A stretch of DNA of 64,000 nt from Cryptomeria japonica (lineage: Eukaryota > Streptophyta > Pinopsida > Cupressales > Cupressaceae). A model generated the notes under the pieces. The model made no database searches. It had not been told where the DNA came from and saw only the letters and a list, made by a program, of their open reading frames with translations. Positions within the stretch are counted from its first letter, which is position 1. Each line of letters starts with the position of its first letter. The stretch is taken from the NCBI RefSeq assembly GCF_030272615.1, contig NC_081410.1, forward strand, positions 120,098,640 through 120,162,639, read 5' to 3'. Below, in pieces: positions 45,309 to 57,805 of this stretch. Both the position numbers and the translations under genes were made by a program.

Positions 45309-46926
45309 AACACCCCCCGCCCAAAAAAAATAAAAATAAAAAATAAAAATTGATGATTTGACACTTTATACTTAGTGTGTGTACAATGGGCCACTTGCAA
45401 ACAATGGCAAAGTGAAATTCTAATTTCAACTTTGAAACTACCTCAAATAGGCCAAAAGAGACTCAATCTGATAATGCAAGAGATCTAAACTAAGATCCCA
45501 ACAAATTACAAGTACCAAGTAGGCCAAAAAAGACCAATTTCTGAAAGTACAATATCCACTCAAAATCATTGAAAACTGATGACAAATTATGAAATTAGAC
45601 AAAAAATTATGCACTTTAAAAAAAATGGCACATGAAAAGAAGGTCGTATGAGCCCAAACGAAGCCTTTGAAGTTGCAAAATTGAGGATTGGACATGTACA
45701 ACCGAGAGTCTGAAAATTGTGAAAAACCTGTCCACTAAAATCATAAAATAACCACACTACTGCGGAGAGCACAAAAAATTAGCCCAAATAAAAAAAAATT
45801 TGCACCCAACAAGGAGCAAAATTGAGCAAGTTATGGGCCTCCAAAGTTGACCCAAAAAATCAAACTGCTCAATGGTGAGGGGTCTATATTTTTCAAAAAA
45901 ATGTTGACACAGGCTGACGTTAGCAATTTACTATGCTAAATTTGATGGTCATATGACCGTCATAAAATCGTCGCTCCCCCTTAATGATCGTATTGATAAG
46001 TGACGTGGCACAATACAAATTACTACGTGGCAATTGACTATGTGTCCGTACGATGACGTTGCAAAGCTGGCGTGTCACGTTGATGTGTTAGACCAAACTA
46101 TTATCGTGGTGGCCAACTGGGCTGGTGACAAGGCGAATCTGACAGTGTATGGTGGCAAATCACAAAGTGACATGTCTTTGCAGGGTACATTGAAAATGCG
46201 CTGCATGGCGTTGTCTCAGACCACCACGTGGCAAAAAAGACCAGCGTGGCGTGGGCCAGGGAGGAGAGGAGGTCGGGTGGTGATGGCCCTGGGTGGAGCA
46301 GCTCGGAGCCCAGGTGACTGAGGATGATGAAGGTCGCCTGCACGGGAGCTGAGCGGTGGACGGTGAGCGGAGCAGCAACCGATGGAGCTCGGAGCAGTGG
46401 CTACGATGAGGAGCCTGGGTGTCGGCGAGGGCCAGGAAACCTGCAAAAGCCGACAAAAGGATGCCAGAAAAATAGGTGACGTCAGGATAGGTGCCCGAGG
46501 TGGGGCCGTCCTTGCACACTTCTGCAATGGGTATAGTACGGTCGAGGGGTGGGTCAATGTACCCCCGTCCCCTCTAAAATAAATATAATAATTTATTTTT
46601 TTTGCTTTTTTTGAAAATTTTTTTTACAACTTCTAAAAAAATCTGCGAATTTTAAAATAATTGATTAAATTTTCACAAAATAAAAAATATTTTTTAAAAA
46701 AATCTGTACCATACTACCCGAATTGGATAAAACATTCCTCCGATGCCCCTAAATGTACTTTCACCAAATATAGGCGAATTTATACTTGATTTTTATGGAA
46801 ATGGCCTCTTAGATGCAATGGTGAGGTCAAAAATTCTCTAGGATGCCTCCAAAACATGTAGCACCTCAGATACGAAAATGAAGCCTTCCAAAATGTCTCC
46901 TGAAAACTAATCAATGAAGCCCCAAT
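45309..46926 (-). other. Element F 5' leader with GC-rich core
   Basis: 1.6 kb between primer site and gag. Most is AT-rich, but 46000-46580 is markedly GC-rich and open in several frames (for example 46216-46557 on the minus strand, Pro/Ser/Arg-rich). No family is recognised. The long poly-A/T stretch 46580-46720 borders it. Confidence 0.6.
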
Positions 46927-46939
46927 GGCTCTGATACCA
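46927..46939 (-). promoter_or_regulatory. Element F primer-binding site (initiator Met tRNA)
   Basis: Minus strand TGGTATCAGAGCC immediately adjoins the LTR. Confidence 0.93.
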
Positions 46940-47413
46940 TGTGAGATTTTGCCAAGATGAAGGACACAATGAAAAGCACAAATAAGAGAGACAAAAGTAT
47001 AACAAGAACAAACTGAATTCTCATCAATATGAAAATGTGATCAACTGGATTAACCAATACAAGAGAGATGAGCCTGCTTATATAGGCAAGGCCAAATGGA
47101 TATGTGAGCACACAATCATGACATGTGGCTCAATGAGAAACAAGGGTAGGTAGGGGTAGGTAAGAGAAATAGTATAATATTCCACAAGAGGTGGATCACC
47201 CACCAAAGGTGGAAATATCACTCAACAATATGTGGATATGATATAGTAACAACAAGATCACACCATAAAAGGTGGAATTTCTCCAAAAAGCATCATCCCT
47301 ATGTGCACACTTCCCTAAGTGTCTCATATCCAAACTATGATGAGATGCATTATCCTAAGTCAACTTAAGTAAAGTGTAATTATATCCTATAAGAATAAAT
47401 AATTACACCAACA
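46940..47413 (-). repeat. Element F 5' LTR (right copy)
   Basis: TGTGAGATTTTGCC to TACACCAACA, 474 bases. Minus-strand TATA box tatataag at 47077-47084. It is followed by target duplication GGAGG. Confidence 0.95.
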
Positions 47414-47640
47414 GGAGGAATGACACAGGTGTTTACTAATGCTATGGAGTCACACCAAGCAATGAAGAGGGCCTTACGACAGGCTTAGTATTATAGAGGA
47501 CTCTTTAGGATTTTGTCCCTCTAGATTAGCAAGCATCAACCTACTTTGAGAGTACTTTGACTTGGCAGACACAATCATAGACATTGGGAGAGTCTATAGG
47601 CTCGATGACCACCACCAATAGGACCATAAAGAGGATGGGG
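47414..47640 (+). pseudogene. G2 PMD-like ORF, third part (C-terminus)
   Basis: This resumes after F with GGMTQVFTNAMESHQAMKRA, then LRQA-stop-YYRGLF, which parallels the MREMRRAQAEIEYWRGL segment of the A antisense ORF. Coding decays after about 47560. Confidence 0.55.
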
Positions 47641-47752
47641 AGATTCAGGTGCTTCTTATAGAGAGAGAACTGGCTAGCACTATTACTCTGGAATTTTTTA
47701 TGACCCTTCGGGGATTGTATTTCACTATATTTCTACTAGACACATCATTTTT

Positions 47753-47754
<2 letters not shown>

Positions 47755-47798
<44 letters not shown>
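47755..47798. repeat. (AT)22 microsatellite
   Basis: An uninterrupted run of 22 AT dinucleotides. Confidence 0.97.
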
Positions 47799-47802
<4 letters not shown>

Positions 47803-48537
47803 TGGCTCATGATTTTGGCAGCGATTTATTTATTGTTGTACTTATGGTGGACACTTATTATGGACTATTATACATGTGATGATGGATTTATTGTGATGCA
47901 TGCTTATATTTATGTGATGATCATGATGATCTAGTTGACATGTTTGTGATGTAGGATGATGTATGGATGCATGATTATATGATGCATGCGTTACTATTAT
48001 GAGACACATGTGTTATGATTTCCCTAACATATTATGAATGATGGATGGATAAGATGTATGCATGTACATATGATACCTGTGTGATGTGTGTGATATGATG
48101 ATACGAATGATAGGGATATGTTATGATAATTCCTAACCTATCATGTATGCAGGGTATACTTATGATTGCATGGTGATGTGGTGCTTATATGACATGCTGA
48201 CTTTTTGGGATGGATGTAGGATGTAGGATGGTGTATGCATGCTTAGATTATATGTTAACTATGTATGATGTGGCATAATTTTTGGAAAAAATTATGGTGA
48301 TTATGATGCACACAAAAGTATGTATACATATGATTGTGATGATGATGATTATTGCGGATGATTATGATAGTGTAATAAATGTAATGAGATTATGATAAAA
48401 TGTATGATAATGTAATGAATGTTTATGAGATTATGCCCTATATGAAATAAAATGTACATGCTAAACCAATATGAAATGAGATGAGCCTTAAAATGAGATG
48501 ATATGAACTCTAACATGAAATGTTATGCAATGATATA

Positions 48538-48725
48538 AAAATAAACTCTAAAATAATTATGATATGCAAATGAAAGTGAATCCTAAAATGATTATGATAC
48601 TGTGTATGATATGAAAATGATCTCTAAAATAATTATGATATGCAAATGAAAGTGAATCCTAAAATGAAATGATATGAAATGAGATGAAAATAAACTCTAA
48701 AATAATTATGACATGCAAATGAAAC
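48538..48725 (+). repeat. Tandem repeat, period about 75, 2.6 copies
   Basis: The block ctctaaaataattatgatat recurs starting near 48546, 48622 and 48695, each followed by gcaaatgaaa. The steps are 76 and 73 bases. The last copy is truncated. Confidence 0.75.
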
Positions 48726-49977
48726 GTAAGGATACATGCAAATGAGTATGTCTAAGGTGGATATATGCACATGAGGTGATTATTGGAAATGGAGGTGGAT
48801 TAATTTTTTTTTTGTGATGTGTCCACCATAATACCATTAAATACATAAAAGAAAGGAAGAGCAAGCCTTAATTAATAAATTGGAGTTTCCAAGGCAAGTG
48901 GATGATATGGAATGAGTGGATGGATTGGATTTTGTTGTGTAAATGTGGATAGAAAACTTAGTTTTGATAATGCCACAAATTATCTACACCTATGGTTATA
49001 GAAATCAGGATGTTGTGAATATCCGAGGCATGGACTAGACTCTCAAACAATAGGTTATCTCAATGCACACAAGTTCACAAACACTGATGATTGTGTAAAT
49101 TCGAGATTGTTGGATAGTACAAGAGAAACCATCAAACACACCATACCACAAAATGATGCTCCAATATATGCCAAATCGAGATGTATCGAGATATATAGAA
49201 TAATCAAGGTAGCCTCGAATAGGTATAGGCTTAGGACACAAAATAAAAATCAAAGCGAAAAGACTAACCATGTAAATGAAATACACATGGTCAACTGACA
49301 TCTCTTGCCAAGAGTAGGACATGGATCTGGATGAACTGTTGGACATGGGATAGATGCATTTTGATGGGCAAGGATAATGGATATGACTGAAAAAGTGGCA
49401 AAAAGATCATGTGAATGTGCAAGGTATGAAAATAAGAGCATTTTCGCTTATATTTTATTAGTATAGCGTGGATGGGTGTTTGGTTGATGTGCAAGTCAAG
49501 AAAAAGCTCAGATTGATGAAAAAAGTTCAAAATACTAGGGGAAAGCTTAGTGTGATGGGATAAAGCTTAGTATGATGGGATGATCCTTATTCATGGTTTT
49601 GAATACAACTCATCATCTCAATGGGAGGAAGAAAGCAATTAAGGACCAATGAAAGGATGTGAGAGTATGATCAAGATGAAGAGTGCCTGCACAGATAGGA
49701 GAGGGGTGATAAGGATAGTGAGAATGAATGACGAAAGAGAGATGAATAATGCAGGGTGAAAGTAATGATGAACATCCAAATAGGTGGTGGATCTAAATTA
49801 TTTACCTTGATGCTTGAGAATATTTTTTCACCAAGGTAGTTTCCCATAGCGCCATAGAGTGGTTTTCACTGATGGACGAAAATATTTTTCTTCTTTTTTA
49901 GTTTTTTTGATTCCTTTGTATTTTTTTAATTTTTTTGATCTTATTCTATTTTTTGAAAATGGGACTCCTCAAAGATC

Positions 49978-51910
49978 AGGCATAAAATTTCTTCAGGTGG
50001 ATGATGTTCATAGGCTCATCCAAGGGTTCTCCTTCAGGTGTAGCCACCTGATATGCTCTAAAATCATATTTTGCAGTGATGATGTATGGTTCCAACCAAT
50101 TAGGTTTGAACTTGCCTTTCTTTTCTCATTCATGAAGATTTCTTTGATTTTTCATAAGGACAAGATCACCAATGTCAAGTTCTCGAGTTTTGAATTTCTT
50201 GTTATAGCTGAGTTGGAGGTAGTTTTGATAAACTCAAAGATGATCCAAGGCCTTGAGATGCCATTCATCTAATGATTCAAGCTCTTATAATCTGGTCTCC
50301 TTGTATTATTTGTTAGGGAGAATGTTCTGTAGGGACATTCGAAGTGAGGGGATCTCGATCTCAAGGAGGAGGATGGATTCATAAGAAAAAACTAGGGAGT
50401 ATGGTGTGGCAACTGTGCGTGTGTGAATGCTCATGTTGTAGGGCCAAAGAGATGGATGGAGTTTCAAGTGCCAATCATGGCTAACTTCATTGACTATTTT
50501 CTTAAGAATTTTAATGAGAGTTTTGTTCGAAGCCTCAAGTTGACCTTTGCCTTGCGGGTATTATGGAGTCAAAAAATGGTGTTGGATGGCGAATTTGTGG
50601 CATAGTTCTTTGACATCTTGATTCTTGAAAGGATTGCCATTTTTTGTAATGATAACCTTAGGGATTCCATATCGACAAATTAGGTAATTTAGGATAAAAT
50701 TTTCTATTTGTTTTCCAGTAGTAAAGGTGAGTGGTATGGCTTCCACCCACTTGGTGAAGTATTATGTGGTAGTGATTATGAATTTATAGCCATTGGATGA
50801 AACAAGATGGATTTTCCCTATGAGATTGAGTCCCCATTGAGAGAAGGGCCAAGGTATATTGAATGGCTACAGATCTTGAGATGACACATGAATCTTATCA
50901 TCATGTTTCTAATAGGGCACACATTTCTTGACATAGTGATAGACATCTTGTTCTATTGTAGGCCAGTAGTATCCAATGCGTAGTAACTTCTTAGCCAAAG
51001 TGAGATTTCTTGAGTGTGCTCCAGAGATACCTTTATGTACCTCGTGTAATGCTCATTTTGCCTCCTCTTTGTCTAAACATCTTAGGAGGGTTCCATCAAA
51101 GTGCCTTTGAAATAGAGTATCTCCAAGGATTGTGTAATGGGCAGATCAAAAAATGGAAGTCTGTTGTTGATTTTTGGTAAGGTTAGGGGGAATGGTATTA
51201 TCATGAAGATAAGCGTAGGTTTCTTGATACCAAAGAGAGTCAGGACCAATAGGGAAACATACCACGTTGGACTCAGGGATATCGTATGCTAGGACTAGAA
51301 GATGCTCAACCAAGAATTCACACTTTTGACTATAATCTGGCATCTTCAAGAGGGAATTGATAGTATCCATGGCATCTGCAACTCTGTTGTTTTTTCAAGG
51401 AATTAGCTCAAACTGAATGGAAGTGAAGTGTTATTTAAATTCTTCCACCATATGGCAATAAGGGAGAAATTTGTCATGTTTTGTTTGGTATTTATCATTG
51501 ATTTGTTTGACAAAAAGATGTGAGTCTCCATATACATGTAGGTCAGTGATCTTCTATTGGATAGCCAGACGAAGATCAATAACGAGAGCTTCATATTCCA
51601 CGATATTATTTGTGCATGCAAATGCTATCTTGTAAGACTTGGGTATGCAACCACCTTGAGGGGTGATCAACAAAATGCATTGCCACTGATCCATGTTGCA
51701 TGCAAGAACCATCAAAGTAAAGTTTCCATTTGGTAGATTGTGTGATTGTCATGATAGAGTTATATAAGAATTCTACAATTAGGGGGTGTTCTCCTTGTAG
51801 AGGGGCATCGACCAAGTGATCAACAATGACTTGTCCTTTAATTCCCTTCTGGCCAACATGCTCAATGTAAAATTCACTCAGCAACATAACCCACTTAGCA
51901 GTGTGTCTTG
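49978..51910 (-). pseudogene. G2 pol, distal part: second RNase H and integrase
   Basis: Minus strand from the D insertion: HTAKWVMLLSEFYIEHVGQK and GIKGQVIVDHLVDAPL (end of the first RNase H), KWKLYFDGSCMQHGS (second RNase H, Asp kept), integrase zinc segment in broken frames near 50930-51060, core residues ICRYGIPKVIITKNGNPFKN (50561-50746; the catalytic Asp of ITDNG is Lys here), then the C-terminal region ending FKPNWLEPYIITAKYDFRAY, then QVATPEGEPLDEPMNIIHLK and KFYA at about 49978. The end matches the C-terminus of element A pol. Confidence 0.88.
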
Positions 51911-53267
51911 TGTTGGCAACAATACAACAAACTAACAGGGGGGGAGGTAAAAACTTCTGCAACTTAAACCACAACACAGATATGATAATGAACAGTTAAA
52001 TTATAAAATAACACCACATCAATAACACACATAACACCAAGATTTATGATGTGGAAAACCTAGTTAAGGGAAAAACCACGGTGGGAACCTACCCACAATG
52101 AGATAATACCCTGTTAGGAGTAAGTGAAATATTATAATGGAGAATGCACATGCATTTAGGCACACTGCCTAGAGCTCATTGATCAAATTACAATACCTGG
52201 AAGGGCTACAAACCTTAGGGAAGGTTCATTACCTTACAAGAAGTCTTACTGACTTACACAAGCATTCAGATTACATCCAGAGAGTCATGATCTGATGAAA
52301 TAGCATCTCAAGATGCTTGAGTATAGTTTCGGTTAAGCTCGATGTCTGATCTTCTCTGCAACACACTTCTTCACACACATTCACACAACTTCGCACAACT
52401 TCACACAACTTTGCACAACAACTTCATTTCTACTGGATGATTATTACATTATTCGCACATAGCATGATACCTCTCAATGATTATTACATATATTTATACA
52501 AGTCCTCAACCTATGAAAGATAAGTCGGCTCACAACACACCACAATAATGCATGTGGACCAAAACAATGTCAGCGAAGACATAGTCTGGATCTAAACAGC
52601 CACTGCAAATATGAAACACCTCCAAGAATTATGTCTCAATCATTCGCAACATGCTACACCACCACAAATGTTGCATAACACGAAGAACATCACCGAATAA
52701 GGAAAATATTCAATAACATGCACAAAGATCAATGTAGACCACCAATATTCATAGCACATGATCGAAGAACATTCACAAGCAACATGAATCACACCGCAAC
52801 AATCGCAACAACTCACATTATAAGAATCATCATCATCTACTTATCGAACCTTAAGAACATCAACACAATTGATTGTCAACTTGAAAGATTAGCTTTTGGA
52901 TTTCCAAATCATGAACCAATCAAATTGAGGACACACATCAATGTCCAAAACACATCCCACACATCCGCAACCAAAATATATTGCAATTCCAGAGCACAAC
53001 ATACGGATTCACGAAAACTTGCAACACTGAACAACTGAACAACAAACCTCAATACTGAATCACATAACTCGATTAAATCACTACGCAAAACTCTAAAACT
53101 ATAGCTGAATCAACTAGAGATAAGTATCTTGAAACCCATTAAACCGCATCAACTCATATGCAACATACATGCTCAACCAACTCAACCAATCTGAATACAT
53201 CACAAAAAAGCATATTGTATTTAACATATGTTGACATCAATGACAACATATCAACCAATATCCAAAA
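51911..53267 (-). repeat. Element D 3' LTR (left copy)
   Basis: TGTTGGCAAC to ATCCAAAA (the final CA has mutated). Palindromic box at 52142-52157, and minus-strand TATA box gtataaatat at 52491-52500. Confidence 0.9.
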
Positions 53268-53277
53268 ATCTCCCCCT
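53268..53277 (-). promoter_or_regulatory. Element D polypurine tract
   Basis: Minus strand AGGGGGAGAT adjoins the left LTR and is identical to that of element E. Confidence 0.85.
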
Positions 53278-53700
53278 TTGCCATCGATGGCAACATATGA
53301 AATTTGAAAAAAAAATCAATGCAAAGAAAGAAAATAATATCCCCAAAATTAGAAGGATCAACTTCCCCTTTGATCAATAACTCAATATCCTCTGCTCATC
53401 ACCCCAAACAACTTTAGGTTTTTTTACATGCTTCTCTCCTCCTTTGACATCAATGACAAAGGTACAAAAATCATAATTTTCTCTCCCCCTTAGTATTAGC
53501 ACACAAGTATGAACATTTGAATCATAACACTGACTACTCCCTCTGAGTAGCAGCCACTAGTCATCAATTTGGATCACAAGATGTCTCTGTGAAGCTCACT
53601 AGATTGATGCAAATCCATGCATCTTAGTTCTCATCAAGAGGGGAAATCACCCCTAACTTCTCTTGCAGATACTCAAAATTATCTTTAGGCAAAGGATTCA
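53278..53700 (-). other. Element D 3' untranslated region
   Basis: It lies between the polypurine tract and RNase H. It contains tttgacatcaatgacaaagg at 53443-53462, matched at 19 of 20 positions in element E at 33928-33947. The last residues of pol probably reach to about 53620. Confidence 0.55.
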
Positions 53701-54250
53701 TGAAAATATATGCAATCTATTCCTTTGTAGATACATGCTCTAGTCTGACTTCTTCCTCATTCACCTTCTCTCTCAAGAAATGATATTTGATAGATATATG
53801 CTTTGCCTTGGAATGCAATACTAGATTCTTAGAGATATTGATAGCACTTGAATTATCATAGTATATAGCAATAGGCTTATCATAAATAACTCCTATATCC
53901 TTCAACATTTGTTTTATCTAGATTACTTGAGCACAATTTCTAGCAGCAACAATGTATTTAGCCTTTGCAGTAGATAATGCTATATTATTCTATTTCTTAC
54001 TTGCCCATGACACCAAATTCTTACCCAAAAAGAATGTGCCACCAATGGTGCTTTTCTAGTCATCAAAATCACCTGCCCAATCAATATCTATAAAAGAAAT
54101 CAAAGTAAAATCATCATGCTTAGGATACCATAAACCAAAATCAACTATCCCTTTCAAATATCTGAATATCCTTTTAACAATGGTTACATGGGATTCCTTA
54201 GGATCAACTTGAAATCTAGCAACAAGACATACAACATTCATTATATCTGG
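53701..54250 (-). pseudogene. Element D RNase H
   Basis: Minus-strand pieces: DFGLWYPKHDDFTLISFIDI, DWAGDFDD (54056-54241), then YDKPIAIYYDNSSAINISKN, KAKHISIKYHFLREK, EHVSTKE followed by a stop (53717-53908). It matches element C at 19757-20293. Confidence 0.88.
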
Positions 54251-54960
54251 TCTAGTCTATGTCAAATACAATAATCCACCAATCATATATCTATATCTAG
54301 TTTGCTTAGCTTTCAGAGAGTCATCCTCTTTTGTCAGCTTACATCTGGTCACCATAGGTGTACCAACTGGCTTTGAGTCATCCAAACCGAATTTCTTCAA
54401 CAATTTTTTTACATACTTTCTTTGAGATATGAAAATAACTTTATCCAACTGAGTAATTTGCAATCCCAAAAAGAATTTCATTTCACCAATCATAGACATC
54501 TCAAATTAATTTTGCATATCTTAAACAAATTTCTTACACAAGCAATCCATAAATAATATCATCAACAAAGACTTCAACAATCAAAATGTTATCCTGATGA
54601 ATTTTGAAATATAAATTATTGTCAATAGTACCTTTATTGAATTTAAACTTCATCAAATACTTATCCAATCTATCATACCGAGCTCTAGGGGGTTGCTTTA
54701 GTCCATACAATGCTTTCTTTAACCTGCAAACCATGTCTTTTTCATCTGTCAACTAAAATCCATTCGGTTGCTCAATGTAGACTTCTTCTTCCAACTCATC
54801 ATTTAGAAAGGCACATTTACCACCCATCTGATAAACTTTAAAATCTTTATGAGTAGCATATAGAAGAAATAATCTAATAGCTTCAATTCTATCTATCAGA
54901 GAAAAAGTCTCCTCATAATCAATTCCTTCTTCTTGAGAGTATCCCTTATACACAAGTCTA
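54251..54960 (-). pseudogene. Element D reverse transcriptase
   Basis: YEETFSLIDRIEAIRLFLLY and VYQMGGKCAFLNDELEEEVY (54753-54953), CRLKKALYGLKQPPRARYDR and catalytic FVDDIIYG (54534-54752), MIGEMKFFLGLQITQLDKVI (54257-54499). The [10 protein letters not shown] motif of C reads VYQMGGKCAF, losing the conserved Asp. The N-terminal part upstream of 54960 continues to about 55200 in broken frames (WVFQNKL, TWEL). Confidence 0.9.
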
Positions 54961-55490
54961 GCTTTGTTTCTAACAACTTCACCCTGTTAATTCAACTTAT
55001 TCTGAAAAACCCATTTAGATCCAATTACATTTCTATCCTTAGGTATAGGAAAAAGTTCCCATGTCTCAATCTTCTCAATCCGATTCAATTCTCCTTCCAT
55101 AGCTTTAATCCATTTTTCATCTTTGCATGCTTCATCAACATTTTTTAGGTTCAATCTTAGAAATCAGAAAAATTTCTTCTACAAGTCTTCTCTTAGTCAT
55201 CACACCTTTATTCTTATCACCAATAATCTAATTCTTTGAATGATTCAATCTCACATACCTTGGAGTTTTAGGATTTTCTTTATTTTATAGTTCTTGAACT
55301 CTTTCTTTAGCATTAGCATTTGTACCATCTCCTTGATTCTCAGTCTTTTCCGGATCAATCCGAACTTGATTCTGGCTCTGCACTTGCTTTCCTTTATCTG
55401 AACTAACATCTTCATCATTTGAATCATATTTGCAAGGTGTCACCTGTCTCATATTTACTTCATCAAACTTCACATTAGCACTTTCAACAT
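54961..55490 (-). pseudogene. Element D RT N-terminus and variable linker
   Basis: A charged, polar minus-strand linker (55285-55490: DSNDEDVSSDKGKQVQSQNQ and similar) leads to the RT N-terminal residues that match C at 21100-21400. Several frame changes occur. Confidence 0.65.
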
Positions 55491-56165
55491 TTGTCCTTAA
55501 TCTTTTGTTATAACACCGGTAGACTTTACTCTTAGTAGAATAATCAAGAAAAAATACTTGATCACATCTAGCATCAAAATTTCCAAGGTCTTCATCTCTT
55601 TTAATGTAACATTTACTTCCAAGAATTCTAAAATATCTAATAGTAGGAGCATGACCAAACCATAACTCATAAGGAGTCTTACCACTATCACCTTTGATGT
55701 TTACCCGATTAAGAGTGTATACTGTAGTACTCACAACTTCTCTCCAATACACATGCAACACATTTCCTCAATCATCATGGTTCTAGTAGCTTCTTGAACT
55801 ATTCTATTATTCCTCTCCACAACTCCATTCTGTTGTGGCATTTTAGGAGCAGTCAATTGTCTCTTAACTCCATGCTCTTCACAGTATGCATTAAACTCAC
55901 CGTAAGTGAATTCTCCACCTTTGTTAGATCTCAAACACTTCAGCTTCAATCCTATCTCAATCTCAACCATATCTTTGAAATTTTGAACTTCTCCAATCCT
56001 TCATATTTCTCCCTTAGGAAGGTAACCCACATCATTCTTGAATGGTCATCAATCAACAACATGAAATACCTATCACCCTGCAAGCTTCTCACTCTAGAGG
56101 GACCACACAAATCAGTATGCACACGATTCAACAATCCTTTGGAATCATACTATTTTCTCTTATAA
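55491..56165 (-). pseudogene. Element D integrase
   Basis: VHTDLCGPSRVRSLQGDRYF (first Asp kept, 55952-56134), then LKCLRSNKGGEFTYGEFNAY (second Asp of RSDKGGEF reads Asn, a G-to-A change) and PQQNGVVERNNR (Glu kept). The C-terminal segment KTPYELWFGHAPTIRYFRIL lies at 55640-55690. A frameshift sits near 55965. Confidence 0.88.
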
Positions 56166-57008
56166 GTATTTCTTGTTTGCTTCCCTAATTGACATTCCTT
56201 ACATACTGGATTAGAAGGCTTCATCAACCTAGGCATATCTCTTACTGCTTGAGTGAAACTTATCTTAACCATACTATCAAAATTTACATGACACATCCTT
56301 CTATGCCATAACCAACTTTCATCAATCTGAGCAATCAAACAACTTTTACCACCAACATTCAAGTGAAATATATTTCCTTTAGTCTTAGTACCTGATGCAA
56401 TCTCAGTTCCAAAGCTGCTCAAGATCTTACATTTACCATTCTTGAATTGCAAGTTATATCCCTTATCAACGATTTGACCAACACTCAAAAGATTATGATT
56501 TAAACCTTGAATATACAAGACATCATCAGTATTATGCTTACCATCAAGAGAAAAGGAACCTCTACCATGGATCACACAAGCTTTGTTATCACAAAATCTT
56601 ACCACACCGCCGTCATACTTTTCCATACTCACAAATTTACTCTTATCATTTGTCATATGATGAGAGCAACCACTTTCAATTACCCATTCATATTTCTCCT
56701 CAACTTTAGCATCGAGGGATTTCTCCTCATTGATGGAGCTTGTAGATTCTAAATCTTCCTTGATAGCAATGAACACAATTTCATCTCCAAAATTTCCTTT
56801 GTTAGACTCATCATCTGTTACACCTTCATCAACAACATAATAACACTTCTTCTGATATTTAGACTTATAAGGCTTAAATGGATTCTTAGGATTTCTCTCT
56901 TTCCGGACATCTTGATGCAAAATGTCTTTTATTACATGAAAAAAATTTAAGAGGTAACTTTCCTTCATACTTACTAACACCTTTAGGCAATCTTCTAGCA
57001 ATAAGTGC
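56150..57008 (-). pseudogene. Element D protease and GAG-pre-integrase
   Basis: Minus strand: KYEWVIESGCSHHMTNDKSK holds the protease loop (D-S-G reads E-S-G, losing the catalytic Asp). FCDNKACVIHGRGSFSL, DVLYIQGLNHNLLSVGQIVD and the zinc-type H..H..C..C segment WLWHRRMCHVNFDSM...CKECQLGKQ follow. The MVDKGY-like point, near 56470, is where homology with element C begins. Confidence 0.88.
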
Positions 57009-57749
57009 TTAAAGATCCTCAAGGTCTCTCTCTTCATTTTCCATCTCTTTCTCATATCTAGATGTTCTAGTAGAACTTTCTCCCAGATCATATCTCTGCT
57101 TCCTAGAAATAGTAGCTCTGAATGCAGATTCGGTCTTAGGAAGAGAGTCACCAAATTCACTCAACTCAAAAGTAACAAGTTTACCAACCAACATGTCTTT
57201 AGTCACATTTGTCATAGTCTAGATCTCATCAATAGCAACAACTTTATTTCTGTAAGCAGGAGTCAAGGATCTCAACACTTTAGCAACAATCTCAGATTCT
57301 TCAAGGACTCCACTGACACATCTAATTCCGCACACAAGATCATTCAATTTTTGCATAAAAGAGTTAATATTCTCATCTTCACTCATCTTCAGGCTCTCAT
57401 ATTTTCCTTTCAGGCTCTACAGCTTAGCAACTTTCACATTATTGCCACCTTCATGCAAGGTCTCCAACTTTATCCAGATCTCATGAGCGGTTTCAAGATC
57501 CATCACATTAGTCATCTCAAATTATGTCAAGGAACTCAACAATGCTTCCTTGGCTCTAATATTATATTATGCTTCCTTTAACTCATCTAGAGTAGTAGGA
57601 CCATTCTAAGGAATATTATAGACATTCTTAGTGATCTTCCAGTACCCTTCTCCAATGCATCTCAAATGACATTGCATCCAGCTCTTTCAAAGAGTGTAGT
57701 TTGTTCCATCAAATCTTGGACTATCCTTGTTAAAAGCAAAGGTTGCCAT
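57009..57749 (-). pseudogene. Element D gag
   Basis: ATG at 57747-57749 (MATFAFNKDSPRFDGTNYT), with a stop where most relatives have Trp, then MQCHLRCIGEGYWKITKNVY, the DUF4219/UBN2-type gag of plant copia. The frame continues with stops to the KLVTFELSEFGDSLPK segment (57009-57215). This N-terminus is unlike the coiled-coil leader of C and E. Confidence 0.82.
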
Positions 57750-57790
57750 CCCAGATTTGCTCAAGCGGTCAAGCTTATTTTGAAGGATCT

Positions 57791-57803
57791 AGCTTTGATA
57801 CCA
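57791..57803 (-). promoter_or_regulatory. Element D primer-binding site, slightly mutated
   Basis: Minus strand TGGTATCAAAGCT. Compared with TGGTATCAGAGCC in E and F it has two changes. Confidence 0.85.
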
Positions 57804-57805
57804 AT

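Larger units (their letters stand above)
40684..47413 (-). mobile_element. Element F: Ty1/copia retrotransposon, complete structure
   Basis: 6730 bases, flanked by GGAGG (40679-40683 and 47414-47418). The two LTRs are 474 bases each and differ at about 24 positions by hand count (near 95% identity), making F the youngest element here. Primer site and polypurine tract are intact. Minus-strand order: gag, protease, integrase, RT, RNase H. It has a long 5' leader (45309-46926) with a GC-rich core. Coding has stops and frameshifts. Its LTRs are unrelated to those of C, D and E. Confidence 0.95.
47641..49970. other. G2 spacer between antisense-type ORF and pol, ATG/GAT-rich
   Basis: No gene supported. 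It is dominated by atgat, gatga and tgatg words on the plus strand, the complement of the CAT-rich spacer of element A (7263-9466). It holds an AT microsatellite and a 75-base tandem repeat listed separately. Confidence 0.65.

Noticed and set aside
46160-46557. Minus-strand ORFs in the F leader as real genes
   Set aside because: They overlap in two frames, are Pro/Ser/Arg-rich as expected from GC-rich DNA, and match no family I know; kept only as an observation.
47649-47934. ORFs with Tyr-Ile runs
   Set aside because: They are produced by translation of the AT microsatellite.
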